From Ruminococcus sp. UBA1780 (GTDB taxonomy: Bacteria; Bacillota; Clostridia; Oscillospirales; Ruminococcaceae), in assembly GCA_002315235.1 (NCBI GenBank), contig DCGK01000022.1:1-6284 (forward strand): a DNA stretch of 6,284 nt, read 5' to 3'. The notes below the pieces were generated by a model, which was not told the origin of the DNA, made no database searches, and saw nothing but the letters and a program-made list of their open reading frames with translations. This document shows, piece after piece, positions 5,905-6,284 of the stretch. A program made the position numbers and the translations under genes. Position 1 is the first letter of the stretch; each line of letters begins with the position of its first letter.

Positions 5905-6284
5905 ATGTCAGCAATATTATTAGCCGGCGGTGCCGGATATATCGGCTCACACACAGCCGTAGAATTACTTGAAGCAGGTTACGACGTAGTTGTAGCAGAT
6001 AATTTCTCAAACAGCTGTCCTGAATCAGTTAAGAGAGTTGAAAAGATAACAGGAAAGTCTGTTAAGCTTTACGAAGTTGATATTAAGGATTCAGCAAAGC
6101 TTGAAACAGTATTTTCGGAAAACAAAATCGATGCGGTTATTCATTTCGCAGGTCTTAAGGCAGTTGGTGAATCAGTTGAAAAGCCTGTAATGTACTACAG
6201 AAACAACATCGACACCACACTTTCACTTCTTGAATGCATGAACAAATATGATGTGAAGAACATCATTTTCTCATCATCAGCAAC
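5905..6284 (+). CDS. galE: UDP-glucose 4-epimerase GalE (3' partial)
   Basis: Cytoplasmic NAD-dependent enzyme that interconverts UDP-glucose and UDP-galactose (Leloir pathway and supply of galactosyl units for surface polysaccharide). The window holds 126 complete codons, about the first third of a typical 330-340 aa protein, and the frame is open to the end. The N-terminus has the Rossmann dinucleotide-binding motif GGAGYIGSH (8-16), then DNFSNS (32-37), the acidic VDI (58-60), HFAGLKAVGES (80-90), and FSSSA (122-126) that begins the SSSATVYG catalytic region. The YxxxK catalytic pair lies beyond the edge. The start is firm: AAGGGG at 5892-5897 lies 7 bases before the ATG. Some relatives also act on UDP-GlcNAc, which would fit the UAP-like enzyme upstream. 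It is the first gene of a new transcription unit; later genes are outside the window. Confidence 0.95.
   Translation, partial: MSAILLAGGAGYIGSHTAVELLEAGYDVVVADNFSNSCPESVKRVEKITGKSVKLYEVDIKDSAKLETVFSENKIDAVIHFAGLKAVGESVEKPVMYYRNNIDTTLSLLECMNKYDVKNIIFSSSA

Overview
The window looks like a chromosomal fragment of a low-to-moderate GC Firmicute, most likely a Ruminococcus or related Oscillospiraceae species. This is inferred from codon use (many GGA, AAG, CTT and GAA codons), strong AGGAG-type ribosome binding sites, U-tract terminators, and gene types common in that group: a PPi-type phosphofructokinase, a UDPGP-family uridylyltransferase and a Na/Pi cotransporter carrying a PhoU domain. Taxonomy cannot be proven from the sequence alone. 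Every gene is on the + strand, and both outer genes are cut by the window edges. There is no sign of a mobile element, CRISPR array, tRNA or rRNA.

Layout. (1) Bases 2-1111 hold the 3' part of a membrane-anchored HD-GYP protein, a predicted cyclic-di-GMP phosphodiesterase with an extracytoplasmic sensor region. It is closed by a hairpin terminator at 1143-1183. The first 65 bases form a perfect 24-bp fold-back repeat that coincides exactly with the window edge and may be an assembly artefact. (2) An extended -10 promoter at 1229-1257 drives a two-gene operon: a PPi-type phosphofructokinase (1332-2549) and, 43 bp later, a eukaryote-like UAP/UDPGP-family sugar-1-phosphate uridylyltransferase (2593-3807). 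A terminator follows at 3815-3850. (3) A second extended -10 promoter (3919-3947), sharing 15 identical bases with the first, drives a single-gene unit for a Na+/phosphate cotransporter with a C-terminal PhoU-like domain (4023-5789), closed by a terminator at 5793-5821. (4) A third extended -10 promoter (5827-5855) drives galE, UDP-glucose 4-epimerase, which runs off the window end.

How the genes may work together. The uridylyltransferase releases PPi when it makes a UDP-sugar. Its operon partner appears to use PPi instead of ATP to phosphorylate fructose-6-phosphate, releasing Pi. The next unit moves Pi across the membrane, and GalE works on UDP-hexoses. The window therefore groups PPi-producing, PPi-consuming, Pi-transporting and nucleotide-sugar genes. 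The coupling is inference from family membership and gene order. No completely novel system is evident. The two-gene PPi source and PPi sink operon is the most interesting arrangement. No gene-free stretch exceeds 300 bases; the two longest gaps (1112-1331 and 3808-4022) hold terminators, promoters and leader sequence.
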